Below are positions 8,936 through 18,520 of a stretch of DNA of 64,000 nt, one piece after another. Source of the DNA: Clostridium manihotivorum (lineage in GTDB: Bacteria; Bacillota; Clostridia; Clostridiales; Clostridiaceae); the NCBI RefSeq assembly GCF_004015185.1, contig NZ_CP025746.1, positions 5,101,776 through 5,165,775 of the forward strand, written 5' to 3'. The number at the start of each line of letters is the position of its first letter. The first letter of the stretch is position 1. The translations under genes were made by a program, and so were the position numbers. The notes under the pieces are model-generated. The model searched no databases. It saw only the letters and a program-made list of their open reading frames with translations, and was not told the DNA's origin.

Positions 8936-9547
8936 AATAAATCTCTCCTTCAAATTAAAAATATATTCTTATAATTGTTACTAGCGTTGTGAAAAAGATT
9001 GTGAAGTTAATCACTTAACAATGTGACATCTTTATTATATAGTGGTGTCTTATATTAATCCAATTAATTTTTTAAGCATAATCCATAAATTTTATTTATG
9101 AATTACCCTTTTAAAGCTATGATTTCTTTTTAATTTTATAAGAACTAACCTTGTCTATTACTCACACTTAGAGGCTATGCCCTGGGTTTCAATCAATTTA
9201 CATACTTTAGTGCAAGATTTTAAGCATAGGCATTATTTATAGACAGTCTTTTTACTTTATATTAAATTTCAGTACTCCTTATGGATCTAATATCAATACT
9301 TTTAAGTACATCACTGTTATTTTATTAACATATAGTATTATTTTCATATTTCAATTTCAGCACATTATTTTAACTAAGCCTGGTTTCTTACATGTAGACA
9401 TAGGATTTTATCTCAAGTCTTATAATTAATAGTTTTTGCAATTAATATTTCTGTATTATTAATATGATACAAAATGCTGCACAAAATACTAAATGTAGAG
9501 TTCGCTTAATTAACTCTTTATTCACAGCTAAAGAAAGGTGAAAATAT
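8936..9547. other. 612-bp divergent intergenic region
   Basis: AT-rich region between the leftward ydiB-like operon and the rightward antiporter gene. It holds the dyad at 9006-9019 and a degenerate copy of a small repeat at about 9200-9246 that matches sequence near 60080-60125. I found no small ORF with a ribosome binding site and no recognisable riboswitch. Confidence 0.5.
9006..9019. promoter_or_regulatory. Dyad upstream of the ydiB-MFS-aroD operon
   Basis: GTTAA-TCAC-TTAAC lies 71 bp upstream of the first gene of the operon, a usual position for a LysR activator site. It shares the GTTA/TAAC arms with the palindrome at 4642-4657 but with different spacing, so common recognition is tentative. 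Confidence 0.3.
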
Positions 9548-11563
9548 ATGGATATATTTATAGTTGTGCTAATTCTGCTTCTTAGTATCGTAGTATCTAA
9601 TATTCTCAGTAGGCTTATTACCTTTATACCAGTACCTCTAATTCAAATTACTATAGGAATTATATTAGCTATATTACCTACTGGAATACATATGCCTCTA
9701 GAACCAGAACTATTTATGGTATTATTTGTAGCTCCGCTACTATATAATGATGGAAAAATGACTCCAAAGGAAGAGCTCTGGAAGCTAAAAAGTCCAGTAT
9801 TTTTGATGGCCTTCGGCTTGGTCTTTGCCACTGTTTTTATAGTTGGTTATATTATCAATCTTATGATTCCCAATATTCCATTATCCGCTTGCTTTGCCTT
9901 GGCAGCTATTTTATCTCCTACGGATGCTGTAGCAGTAAGTTCCTTGTCAGAAAGAATACATCTTCCCTCTAAGATCATGACACTTTTAGAAGGAGAAGCT
10001 CTTACAAACGATGCATCAGGATTAGTTACCTTTAGGTTTGCCATAGCTGCCACTGTAACTGGAGCATTTTCCTTTTCAAATGCAGCTTTTAGCTTTTTTA
10101 TTATATCAATAGGCGGCTTCTTAATTGGTGCTGTTCTATCCTTAGTAATTGCTCAACTTACGGCTTTCATACGCCGACTAGGACTTGAAGATGCCACCTT
10201 CCATGTACTTATGCAGCTTCTTACTCCTTTTATAATATATTTGATATCTGAAGAGATTGGAGTATCTGGAATACTAGCAGTAGTTTCTGCAGGTATACTC
10301 CATTCTTTACAAGCTGATTATTCTGAGCCTATCATATCAAAATTAAAGTTCGTTTCTAGAAGCACTTGGGCTGTACTTTTATTTATAATAAATGGATTAG
10401 TTTTCTTAATTTTAGGACTTCAAGTTCCAGCGGTTATGTCAGTAATATTTAGAGATGACACCATAAGTAACTTTAAGGTATTAATGTACATTATTATTAT
10501 CTCTTTAAGCATGATTTTATTGAGGTTTCTATGGGTATATAGTATGTGGAATGAAAAGTGGAGTGAGGATGAATGCATGGAAGACAAACCAAATAGGTTT
10601 TTAAATTCACTTATAACCGCACTAGCAGGAGCTCGAGGCACCATAACACTTGCAGGAGCATTCTCAATCCCATTTTACCTTGACAATGGCAGCTCCTTCC
10701 CGCAACGTGATCTTATCATATTTATATGTGCTGGTGTAATACTACTAACTATATCAATAGCAAGCTTTATTCTACCAATGGTATTGAGCAAAGAAACTAA
10801 TGAAGCTGATAATACTAATAAATCAAGCCACAAGGCACTTAAACAAGTTATGGATGCTGCAATAAGACTTATAAACGACGAAACTAATCAAGAAAATAAA
10901 CTAGCAGCTTCTTCCCTTATAACCGTATGCGAAAAAATAAAAAATGATAATCCTATAAACGCTGAAAATATTAATCTTACAATAGAAGATAGAAAAAAGG
11001 AAAGAGATATTTTCCTAATTGGTCTAAATGCTGAACGAAAGGAAATAAATAGACTGCTACAAGATAAAAAAATAAATCCAGCTACTGTAGAAAAATTTGA
11101 AGAAGCTATATCTAAAGTAGAGAGTTGTTTAGATAAACCTCCTATTATTCAAACCTTAACTAAAATTGATTTAATAAGGAAAGCCTTAGCAAAGCTTATT
11201 AAGAAACAGTTAAATATCAACCCAATCAATATGAAGGAGGTAAAGAGAATTAAAATATTAACCTCAAAGGCTGCAGTTGAAGCAATTAAAACACAGATAA
11301 ACAGTGAAAATAGAAACGCTTCACTTGCAGTAATAGATCACTATAACGAAATAATAAGACGTCTTAATACCATTAACCTTGGTGAAATCTCCAATGATAT
11401 AAGTAAGCAAAGAAGCCGCCTTCATCTTAAGGCTCTTCAAGCTGAAAGAGATGAAGTTCAAACCTTACTTGAAAATAATGAAATAACTCGTGAAACTGCA
11501 AGTAAACTAAGACGTTTTATAAACTACATGGAAGCTACAGCAATAGAGGAGGAAGTTTTTTAG
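9548..11563 (+). CDS. Na+/H+ antiporter, CPA1/NhaP type with long cytoplasmic tail
   Basis: 671 residues. Residues 1-415 form about twelve membrane segments with the family landmarks APLLYNDG near residue 63, FALAAILSPTDAVAVSSL near residue 118 and LEGEALTNDASGL near residue 147; the paired acidic residues of the last motif are the ion-binding site of NhaP/NHE proteins. Residues about 420-671 are a charged, helical cytoplasmic domain, usual for YjcE/NhaK-type members and thought to regulate activity. Role: pH and Na+ (or K+) homeostasis at the cell membrane. ATG at 9548 preceded by AAAGGTG. It stands alone and converges on the nfn operon. Confidence 0.9.
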   Translation: MDIFIVVLILLLSIVVSNILSRLITFIPVPLIQITIGIILAILPTGIHMPLEPELFMVLFVAPLLYNDGKMTPKEELWKLKSPVFLMAFGLVFATVFIVGYIINLMIPNIPLSACFALAAILSPTDAVAVSSLSERIHLPSKIMTLLEGEALTNDASGLVTFRFAIAATVTGAFSFSNAAFSFFIISIGGFLIGAVLSLVIAQLTAFIRRLGLEDATFHVLMQLLTPFIIYLISEEIGVSGILAVVSAGILHSLQADYSEPIISKLKFVSRSTWAVLLFIINGLVFLILGLQVPAVMSVIFRDDTISNFKVLMYIIIISLSMILLRFLWVYSMWNEKWSEDECMEDKPNRFLNSLITALAGARGTITLAGAFSIPFYLDNGSSFPQRDLIIFICAGVILLTISIASFILPMVLSKETNEADNTNKSSHKALKQVMDAAIRLINDETNQENKLAASSLITVCEKIKNDNPINAENINLTIEDRKKERDIFLIGLNAERKEINRLLQDKKINPATVEKFEEAISKVESCLDKPPIIQTLTKIDLIRKALAKLIKKQLNINPINMKEVKRIKILTSKAAVEAIKTQINSENRNASLAVIDHYNEIIRRLNTINLGEISNDISKQRSRLHLKALQAERDEVQTLLENNEITRETASKLRRFINYMEATAIEEEVF

Positions 11564-11676
11564 CTCCCTGAAATTGCTAGTTTTAACCACAAAAACTTCT
11601 ATACTTACCTACAAATAAAGAAACTTTTAATTATACTTTGTGGCGACTTTAGGATGCATAGTGAATTCTTATAAAG

Positions 11677-11726
11677 TAAAAAAGCCATGCACAGAAAGCA
11701 GATTAATCTACTTTTATGCATGGCTT
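11677..11726 (-). terminator. Terminator of the AI-2E/nfn operon
   Basis: AAGCCATGCA pairs with TGCATGGCTT, with inner AGAT/ATCT pairing. On the minus strand it ends in TTTTTTACT. It could also act on the antiporter transcript from the other side. Confidence 0.85.
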
Positions 11727-11750
11727 CCATTACTGTGTATACTAAAAAGC

Positions 11751-13133
11751 TTATCTTGATAAATCTTCGATTATGGCTTTCGCAGCTTTTCTTCCTGCTC
11801 CCATAGCCTTTATTACTGTAGCTGGTCCAGTTACAACATCTCCTCCAGCATAAACATATTCTTTAGAAGTTCTTCCGGTCTCCTCATCTATTTCAACTAG
11901 ATTCCACTTATTAGTATCTAATCCACTTGTAGTATCACCTATTAAGGAGCTTGCCTTTGTTCCTATAGCCATTATAACCATGTCAGCCTCTAAGATAAAC
12001 TCAGAGCCTTCAACTGGAACTGGACTTCTTCTTCCTGACTGGTCGGGCTCTCCTAGTTCCATCTTTATACATCTTACCCCTTTTACCCATTGATGCTCAT
12101 CTGCAACTATTTCTATTGGATTGTTTAGAAGATGAAAGTGTACTCCTTCTTCTTTTGCATATTCTATTTCTTCTTTTCTTGCTGGAAGCTCCGCTTCAGA
12201 TCTTCTATATACCATGTGCGCTTCTGCTCCAACTCTCAATAGAGTTCTAACAGCGTCCATAGCAACATTTCCTCCACCAACAACTACTACCTTCTTGCCA
12301 ACAACTAGAGGAGTTTTATAATCTTCTTTGTAATCTCTCATAAGATTATTCTTAGTCAAAAATTCATTTGCTGACATTACACCGTTTAAGTTTTCTCCTT
12401 TAATGCCCATAAAGCTTGGCATAGCAGCTCCTGTTCCAATAAAAACTGCATCAAAGCCTTCTTCTTCCAAAAGTTCATCTATAGTTATAGTTTTACCTAT
12501 CATAACATTCTTTTCAAACTTAACCCCAAGCTTTTTAAGCTTTTCTATCTCATTGTTAACAACAAGTTCCTTAGGCAGTATAAACTCTGGTATACCCCAA
12601 GTTAAAACACCGCCAAATTCATGAAGCGCCTCAAATATGGTAACTTGATATCCCTGCTTAGCCAAATCACCTGCACAGGCAAGCCCTGCTGGTCCACTAC
12701 CTATAACAGCTACAGCCTTATCCAAAATAACTTCAGGCTTATCAAATTCTATTCCGTTACGAATACTCCAATCCCCTACAAATCTCTCTAGTCTTCCTAT
12801 AGCTATAGACTCTCCTTTTATCCCCATAACACAACCACCTTCGCATTGTAATTCATGAGGACATACTCTTCCACAAACTGAAGGAAGCGCATTTGCTGTT
12901 GCTATTATATCTGCAGCTTCTTTGAAGTTTCTCTCCTTAATGGATTTTATAAAACTTGGAATCTTATTATTAACTGGGCATTTTGCTACACATTTTGGTA
13001 CCTTACATTGAAGACATCTTTCTGCTTCTTGTACAGCTTCATCTTCATCATACCCTAGATTAACTTCATTAAAATTATTTATTCTTATCTTAGCCTCTTG
13101 CTCTTTTACAGGAACTCTTTCTAATCTAATCAT
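11751..13133 (-). CDS. nfnB: NADPH-dependent flavoprotein of the NfnB / GltD-like family
   Basis: 460 residues. The N-terminal cysteines CLQCKVPKCVAKCPV (residues ~38-52) and CGRVCPHELQCEGGC (~90-104) bind two [4Fe-4S] clusters. They are followed by an FAD fold (VIGSGPAGLACAGDLA) and an NADPH fold (VVVVGGGNVAMDAVRTLLR), the layout of glutamate synthase small subunits and NfnB. With the preceding gene it would form NADH-dependent reduced ferredoxin:NADP+ oxidoreductase, the electron-bifurcating enzyme first described in Clostridium kluyveri. The ATG at 13133 overlaps the end of nfnA by eight bases with GAGGTG seven bases upstream, implying translational coupling; a GTG at 13139 is too close to that site. 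No large GltB subunit gene is nearby. Confidence 0.88.
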   Translation of the reverse strand: MIRLERVPVKEQEAKIRINNFNEVNLGYDEDEAVQEAERCLQCKVPKCVAKCPVNNKIPSFIKSIKERNFKEAADIIATANALPSVCGRVCPHELQCEGGCVMGIKGESIAIGRLERFVGDWSIRNGIEFDKPEVILDKAVAVIGSGPAGLACAGDLAKQGYQVTIFEALHEFGGVLTWGIPEFILPKELVVNNEIEKLKKLGVKFEKNVMIGKTITIDELLEEEGFDAVFIGTGAAMPSFMGIKGENLNGVMSANEFLTKNNLMRDYKEDYKTPLVVGKKVVVVGGGNVAMDAVRTLLRVGAEAHMVYRRSEAELPARKEEIEYAKEEGVHFHLLNNPIEIVADEHQWVKGVRCIKMELGEPDQSGRRSPVPVEGSEFILEADMVIMAIGTKASSLIGDTTSGLDTNKWNLVEIDEETGRTSKEYVYAGGDVVTGPATVIKAMGAGRKAAKAIIEDLSR

Positions 13134-14019
13134 TTTCACTCACCTCAAATGCAGCCTCTTCTTGAATTCTGTGTTCTTTACCGTATAAATCTCTAAATTC
13201 AGCCTTTGCTTCATATGAATTATATATATTCTGTCTTCTTCTTACTTCATCGAAATCTATCTTATGTCCATCAAATTCTGGACCATCTTGGCAAGCAAAC
13301 ATCACTTTTCCACCTACAGTCACTCTACACGCTCCACACATACCCGTACCATCTAACATAAGAGTGGTCAAACTAACTACTGTTTCAATTTCTTTTTCCT
13401 TTGTTAAATTGCATACACCTTCCATCATATCTATAGAACCCATAGCAATAACTAGATCAAAGCTTTCTTCCTGGAGCAAATTACTTAAAGTATCTATTGC
13501 TGTACCTTTAAAGCCTACTGATCCATCAACAGTTGATATAAATAAATTATCAGTAGTTTCTTTTATTTCATCTATGTATACTAGACTATTTCTATCCTTA
13601 AAGTTCAAAGCGGCCTTAAAACCTACTCCTATCTCAGCCAGATATTTAACTTCTGAGTAAATTCTTGTTGCTGCAGTTCCTTCAGTAATAAATAGTATTT
13701 TTTTGTCCTTAAGAACTTCTCTCTTTTCATTTATCAATTTTGATGGTTGTCCGAAAGGTCCTGCAAAGTCTAGAAGCTCATCTCCTAGCTTTAAAGCTGC
13801 TAACTCTTTAGTGGAATCCCCAACCAATCTAAAAACTATGGTTATAGTCCCACTATCTTTATTAATATCGCAAATGGTGAAAGGCAATCTTTCACCTTTC
13901 TCATCTATTCTAAGCATTATAAATTGACCTGGTTTTGCTGATTTAGCCACTCTTTTTGCATTAACTTCAATTGTATATAGATTTCCACACAAATTGCTTA
14001 TATTCACTATACTATACAT
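13126..14019 (-). CDS. nfnA: NfnA-like FAD/[2Fe-2S] subunit with an atypical nucleotide loop
   Basis: 297 residues. An FAD-binding ferredoxin-reductase barrel (PGQFIMLRIDEKGERLPFTI) is followed by a nucleotide-binding half and a C-terminal [2Fe-2S] segment (LDGTGMCGACRVTVGG, then ACQDGPEFDGH), the plan of NfnA and dihydroorotate dehydrogenase electron-transfer subunits. Co-transcription with nfnB supports NfnA. Oddity: where family members have a glycine-rich loop resembling GGxGxAPIYP, this protein reads TEGTAATRIYSE, losing the Gly and Pro residues that cradle the pyridine nucleotide. Start ATG with GAGGAG six bases upstream. It follows the AI-2E gene by 25 bp. Confidence 0.82.
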   Translation of the reverse strand: MYSIVNISNLCGNLYTIEVNAKRVAKSAKPGQFIMLRIDEKGERLPFTICDINKDSGTITIVFRLVGDSTKELAALKLGDELLDFAGPFGQPSKLINEKREVLKDKKILFITEGTAATRIYSEVKYLAEIGVGFKAALNFKDRNSLVYIDEIKETTDNLFISTVDGSVGFKGTAIDTLSNLLQEESFDLVIAMGSIDMMEGVCNLTKEKEIETVVSLTTLMLDGTGMCGACRVTVGGKVMFACQDGPEFDGHKIDFDEVRRRQNIYNSYEAKAEFRDLYGKEHRIQEEAAFEVSEND

Positions 14020-14044
14020 GATCTTCTCCTCTTTATATCATTAT

Positions 14045-15073
14045 TTACAACAACTTCTTTTCCTCACCATCATCAATCTCAACTAAATCAATCAAAAATA
14101 TAAATATTGGAATTCCTATGATAAGTCCCCAAACTCCAAAAAAGTGTTCTGATATTATCAGTATTATAAAGGTATAAAACACTGGAAGTTCAGTTTTTGA
14201 TGACATTAATTTAGGATTTAATACATATCCTTCTAGTGCATGTAGTATTGCAACTATTATTATCACATATATAACCTTTGTTGTTCCACCAGCTGCATAG
14301 GCTGTCAATGCAAGAGGTATTAAGGATATAAATACACCGGCTACAGGTATCAACCCTAAAATCAAAATCATTATTCCTAATCCTAATACATCAGGAAGAC
14401 CAACAAGTGTCAGGGCAAAAACTGATAAAACACTGTTTACAACCGCTATTATTATCTGAACCTCTATTACCTTACCAAAGGATCTTATGAACTTTTGACA
14501 GAAATACTCTAATTCTATATAAAAGCTTGAAATCTTGCTGTACTTAAATTTCTTAGTAAACTCAACGATTTTACCTTGCTCTAATAAGAAAAATAAGCTT
14601 AAAATTAGAGAAACAAATATATTAAAGCCTAGTTTGCTTATATCCGCTACATATCTTATTAAGGCATCTCCCCACTGATTTACAGAGCCACCTATTTCAA
14701 GCTTCTTTGTATGCTCTATTGCGTAGTTTAGTATAGGGCTGTCATGAGGAGCCATATAAAAGGCAACTGCCTGTTTTACTACTTGAATAACTTGGTAAAC
14801 TATTATAGGCAAATACTTACTTAGCCCAAAAGCAACTATGGCTATTAATAAAACATATAATATACCTATGGTTATTCTTTTATCAAACCTTACAAATTTG
14901 CTAAGCCTTCTATTAATAGAGCTTTGAAGCCTATACATAAGATAAGCCAATATAAAAGTTATCAAAAATATATTAGCAAAGCTTCTAAGCAAATAAGCCA
15001 AAACAGCAATTACTGCTAAGATTGCTATTCTTTTAAAACCTCTATTCTTAAAAAAATCTAAAATAGTTTCCAT
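14045..15073 (-). CDS. AI-2E family (PerM/YtvI-type) membrane permease
   Basis: 342 residues with seven to eight hydrophobic segments. A long hydrophilic stretch in the first half is followed by the C-terminal signature region GLGIMILILGLIPVAGVFIS and the conserved HALEGYVLNPKLM, both typical of the AI-2E/UPF0118 family. Members export small molecules or act as Na+/H+ antiporters, so the family name does not fix a substrate. The ATG at 15073 has GGGAG about eight bases upstream; the 25 codons before it look non-native. It is the first gene of an operon with nfnA and nfnB, an association I cannot explain functionally. Confidence 0.85.
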   Translation of the reverse strand: METILDFFKNRGFKRIAILAVIAVLAYLLRSFANIFLITFILAYLMYRLQSSINRRLSKFVRFDKRITIGILYVLLIAIVAFGLSKYLPIIVYQVIQVVKQAVAFYMAPHDSPILNYAIEHTKKLEIGGSVNQWGDALIRYVADISKLGFNIFVSLILSLFFLLEQGKIVEFTKKFKYSKISSFYIELEYFCQKFIRSFGKVIEVQIIIAVVNSVLSVFALTLVGLPDVLGLGIMILILGLIPVAGVFISLIPLALTAYAAGGTTKVIYVIIIVAILHALEGYVLNPKLMSSKTELPVFYTFIILIISEHFFGVWGLIIGIPIFIFLIDLVEIDDGEEKKLL

Positions 15074-15521
15074 TAAGTTTCTCCCAAATCTAATTATTTT
15101 CTTTCTACAACTTACTTTTATTTTCTTACAAAAAATATTATCTGGCAAGATTAATTAATGAATAAATTGCATTATAATTTAATAAAATCAATATATTTCT
15201 ATGACTTTTTATTATTAAACTATAATAATTACGAAATATACTGCATTCCAAATCCTTATATTCAAATATGAAATATTGCAAATTCATTGATTATTTTTAA
15301 TTATTGCCTATAATTACATATATAACTATATTTATGTAACAAATTAGTTGATTTAAGCTTGTTTTTTCAATTTATTATTAATGATGATTATTTTAGATAA
15401 GTAAGCTACGAATTGTTATGTAAATCTCTAGTTGACATTAATCTCTACATACATTACTATACTATAATATAAATACTTTGACTATCAAAATATTTTTTTT
15501 ATTCGAGAGAGGGAAATTTTT
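15074..15521. other. 448-bp divergent intergenic region
   Basis: Very AT-rich spacer between the AI-2E operon and the nitronate monooxygenase-like gene. Apart from the promoter candidate at 15432-15460 I see no ORF, aptamer or stable hairpin. Confidence 0.5.
15432..15460 (+). promoter_or_regulatory. Candidate sigma-A promoter of the nitronate monooxygenase-like gene
   Basis: A perfect -35 TTGACA (15432-15437), a 17-bp spacer and TACTAT (15455-15460) as -10, about 60 bp before the start codon. Confidence 0.5.
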
Positions 15522-16592
15522 ATGAAACTAAAACCACTGAAAATTGGTGATTTAATCGCAAAGGTTCCGATAATACAAGGAGGAATGGGAGTAGGCGTTT
15601 CTTTATCAAACTTAGCATCTGCTGTTGCATCCTGTGGTGGGATTGGAATAATCTCAGCTGCTCAAATAGGTTTTAAAGAGCCTGATTTTGAAAAATCTCC
15701 ACTGGAAGCAAACTTAAGAGCATTAAAGAATCATATAATGACTGCTTTGAGCAAAGCTAAAGATGGTATTATCGGTGTTAATATAATGTGTGCTGCTAAT
15801 AACTATGATGAACTAGTAAAAACTTCAATAGAAGCTGGTGCTCAAATAATAATATCTGGTGCTGGTCTTCCTACTCATCTACCTGAACTATGTAAAGGTT
15901 CTGATGTAAAAATGGCACCAATCATATCTTCTGACAAAGCTGCCAATGTAATAATGAAGGTTTGGGATAGAAACTATAAAGTTGCTCCTGATGCATTAGT
16001 GTATGAGGGCCCTCAAGCTGGTGGTCATCTTGGCTTTAAACTTGCTGAGTTAACTAATGAAGCTTATTCTGTAGAAGATGAGTTAACGAAAATCCTAAAG
16101 ACTATTAAAATATATGAAGAAAAATATAATAAATCTATTCCACTTATAGCTGCTGGCGGAATATTTACTGGTACCGATATAGCAAAAATGCTTGAACTAG
16201 GAGTAAGTGGAGTTCAAATGGCAACTAGATTCGTGGCAACTGAAGAATGTGATGCCCACATCAATTTTAAGATGGCCTATGTAAATTCTACTATTGAAGA
16301 TATATCAATAGTTAAAAGTCCTGTAGGGATGCCTGGCCGTGCTATACTTAATCCTTTTGTTGAAAGAACAAAGGAAGGAAATATTAAGGTTACAAAGTGC
16401 TACAAGTGCATAACTAAGTGTAATCCAGCTACTACCCCTTACTGCATAACCAAGGCTCTTATCAATGCAGTTGAAGGTGACCTTGATAATGCTTTAATTT
16501 TCTGTGGAAGCAATGCCCATAGAGTTGATAAAATTGTAACTGTTAGAGAATTAATGGATGAACTAATTAGTGAAGCAGAAAATTACGCATAA
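15522..16592 (+). CDS. Nitronate monooxygenase / FabK-like FMN enzyme
   Basis: 356 residues forming a TIM barrel with the early motif VPIIQGGMGVGVSLS, the phosphate-binding GPQAGGH near residue 165 and AAGGIFTGTDIAKML near residue 210. These are shared by 2-nitropropane dioxygenase (nitronate monooxygenase) and FabK enoyl-ACP reductase. Near the C terminus KCYKCITKC followed by PYC forms a four-cysteine motif found in a clostridial subset and possibly binding a metal or Fe-S cluster. Monocistronic: promoter candidate upstream, terminator downstream. The length and Cys tail fit nitronate monooxygenase annotation better than FabK, which is shorter. ATG with GAGAGGG eight bases upstream. Confidence 0.85.
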   Translation: MKLKPLKIGDLIAKVPIIQGGMGVGVSLSNLASAVASCGGIGIISAAQIGFKEPDFEKSPLEANLRALKNHIMTALSKAKDGIIGVNIMCAANNYDELVKTSIEAGAQIIISGAGLPTHLPELCKGSDVKMAPIISSDKAANVIMKVWDRNYKVAPDALVYEGPQAGGHLGFKLAELTNEAYSVEDELTKILKTIKIYEEKYNKSIPLIAAGGIFTGTDIAKMLELGVSGVQMATRFVATEECDAHINFKMAYVNSTIEDISIVKSPVGMPGRAILNPFVERTKEGNIKVTKCYKCITKCNPATTPYCITKALINAVEGDLDNALIFCGSNAHRVDKIVTVRELMDELISEAENYA

Positions 16593-16607
16593 AACCTAAA
16601 GAACTAT

Positions 16608-16640
16608 AGCTATCTCAATAAGAGATAGCTTACTTTTTTT
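16608..16640 (+). terminator. Terminator of the nitronate monooxygenase-like gene
   Basis: AGCTATCTC (16608-16616) pairs perfectly with GAGATAGCT (16622-16630) across a five-base loop, followed by a seven-T tract. Confidence 0.9.
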
Positions 16641-16792
16641 CCATTCTAATATATATACTAAAACCTATTTTTTATGATATAATCTTGAATTGTGTTGAAA
16701 GTGTTTTAACCTACAGCAACTTTTTAGTTTGTGTTTGTTAAGACAGTATTATTCTTAAAGTTGTTTACTAATATATTTTATATATTGCAATA

Positions 16793-16826
16793 AAAAGCAT
16801 TAATAATTATAATTCAAAATGCTTTT
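16793..16826 (+). promoter_or_regulatory. Hairpin in the ABC-F leader
   Basis: AAAAGCATT (16793-16801) pairs with AATGCTTTT (16818-16826) about 35 bp before the ABC-F start codon. Some ABC-F genes are controlled by leader attenuation, but the T run after this stem is poor, so this is only a candidate. Confidence 0.25.
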
Positions 16827-16863
16827 GTTATAAAAATGATGAAAAACGGAAAGGAAAGTGTAA

Positions 16864-18453
16864 ATGATAAACGTAAGTAATGTAAGCTTAAGATATGGTG
16901 GACGTAAACTATTTGAAGATGTTAACCTAAAATTTACTCCTGGAAACTGCTATGGTGTTATAGGAGCAAATGGAGCAGGAAAATCAACCTTCCTTAAGAT
17001 ATTATCAGGGGAAGTGGAACCTAACACTGGAGAAGTTATTGTTGCTCCAAATGTGAGAGTTTCTGTACTTAAACAGGATCACTATCAATATGACGATAGC
17101 CAAGTTTTAGAAACAGTAATAAGAGGTAATGAAAGACTTTATGAAATAATGACTGAAAAAGATGCTCTATATGCTAAAGAAGACTTTAGCGATGAAGATG
17201 GTATAAGAGCTTCTGAACTTGAAGGTGAATTTGCAGATCTTAATGGGTGGGAAGCAGAATCAGAAGCTTCAGCTTTACTTCAAGGCTTAGGTATAGGAAC
17301 TGATCTTCATTATAGAAATGTAGGTGAACTAACTGGTGGAGAAAAGATAAAGGTTTTACTTGCTCAAGCTTTGTTTGGTAAACCAGGCGTACTAATACTT
17401 GACGAACCTACAAACCACCTTGATATAAAATCAATAAACTGGCTTGAAAACTTCCTTGCAGACTTTGAAGGCACAGTTATAGTAGTATCCCATGATAGAC
17501 ATTTCTTAAACATGGTATGTACTAACATCTGTGATGTTGACTTTGGTAAGATTAAGCTTTATGTTGGTAACTATGATTTCTGGTATGAATCAAGCCAATT
17601 AGCTCTTCAAATGTCAAAGGATCAAAACAAGAAAAAGGAAGAAAAGATTAAAGAACTTCAAAACTTTATCGCAAGATTTAGTGCTAATGCTTCTAAGTCT
17701 AAACAAGCTACTTCAAGAAAGAAATTATTAGATAAGATAACATTAGATGATATTCAACCTTCAAGCAGAAGATATCCATTCGTAGGATTCAAGCCTGAAA
17801 GAGAAGTTGGAAATGATGTTCTTACTGTTGATGGAATAAGCAAGACAATAGATGGAGTTAAAGTACTTGACAATGTAAGCTTCATGGTTGGAAGAGAAGA
17901 TAAAATAGCTTTCGTAGGAGATGAAATCTCTGTTACTACTTTATTCAAGATCCTAAATGGCGAACTTGAACCTGATAGCGGTAGCTTCAAGTGGGGCATA
18001 ACTACTTCTCAAGCTTACTTCCCTAAGGATAACACTGAGTTCTTTAACAACTGCAACCTAAACCTTGTTGATTGGTTAAGACAATTCTCAGACGAGAAGT
18101 CTGAAAGCTATTTAAGAGGCTTCTTAGGAAGAATGTTATTCTCCGGTGAAGAAGCACTAAAAGAAGCTAGCGTACTTTCTGGAGGAGAAAAGGTTCGTTG
18201 TATGTTATCTAGAATGATGCTAAGCTCAGCTAACGTATTAATTCTTGATCAACCTACAAACCACTTAGACCTTGAATCAATTACAGCTGTAAATAATGGT
18301 CTTATAGACTTCAAGAGCGTATTATTATTCGCTTGTCACGACCATCAATTCGTTCAAACTATTGCAAACAGAGTTATAGAAGTAACTCCTGAAACAGTAG
18401 TTGATAGAAAATCATCTTACGATGAATATCTAGAATTCAAAGGAATGAACTAA
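16864..18453 (+). CDS. ABC-F family ATPase (YkpA/YbiT-like ribosome-associated factor)
   Basis: 529 residues with two ABC domains, no membrane segments and a linker between them, the ABC-F layout. Such proteins bind the ribosomal E site. Domain 1 has Walker A GANGAGKST, signature LTGGEK and Walker B LILDEPTNHLD. Domain 2 keeps LSGGEK, but its Walker A region reads VGDEISVTT with no lysine, and its Walker B is LILDQPTNHLD with Gln in place of the catalytic Glu, so the second site is probably catalytically dead. The C terminus is short with no extension typical of some resistance ABC-F proteins. ATG preceded by AAAGGA. A housekeeping translation role is more likely than antibiotic resistance. 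Confidence 0.9.
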   Translation: MINVSNVSLRYGGRKLFEDVNLKFTPGNCYGVIGANGAGKSTFLKILSGEVEPNTGEVIVAPNVRVSVLKQDHYQYDDSQVLETVIRGNERLYEIMTEKDALYAKEDFSDEDGIRASELEGEFADLNGWEAESEASALLQGLGIGTDLHYRNVGELTGGEKIKVLLAQALFGKPGVLILDEPTNHLDIKSINWLENFLADFEGTVIVVSHDRHFLNMVCTNICDVDFGKIKLYVGNYDFWYESSQLALQMSKDQNKKKEEKIKELQNFIARFSANASKSKQATSRKKLLDKITLDDIQPSSRRYPFVGFKPEREVGNDVLTVDGISKTIDGVKVLDNVSFMVGREDKIAFVGDEISVTTLFKILNGELEPDSGSFKWGITTSQAYFPKDNTEFFNNCNLNLVDWLRQFSDEKSESYLRGFLGRMLFSGEEALKEASVLSGGEKVRCMLSRMMLSSANVLILDQPTNHLDLESITAVNNGLIDFKSVLLFACHDHQFVQTIANRVIEVTPETVVDRKSSYDEYLEFKGMN

Positions 18454-18466
18454 TAGCTTAAATATA

Positions 18467-18503
18467 AAAACTTCACTAAAGCTACCTTCTTTAGTGAAGT
18501 TTT
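18467..18503. terminator. Bidirectional terminator between ABC-F and SNF2 genes
   Basis: AAAACTTCACTAAAG pairs perfectly with CTTTAGTGAAGTTTT across seven bases, with T tracts usable on both strands. It serves the converging ABC-F and SNF2 genes. Confidence 0.9.
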
Positions 18504-18520
18504 TTATATGGTACCTCTTT

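Noticed and set aside
11751-14019. NADPH glutamate synthase small subunit with partner
   Set aside because: No GltB-type large subunit is present; the adjoining gene is NfnA-like, so an Nfn-type complex fits better.
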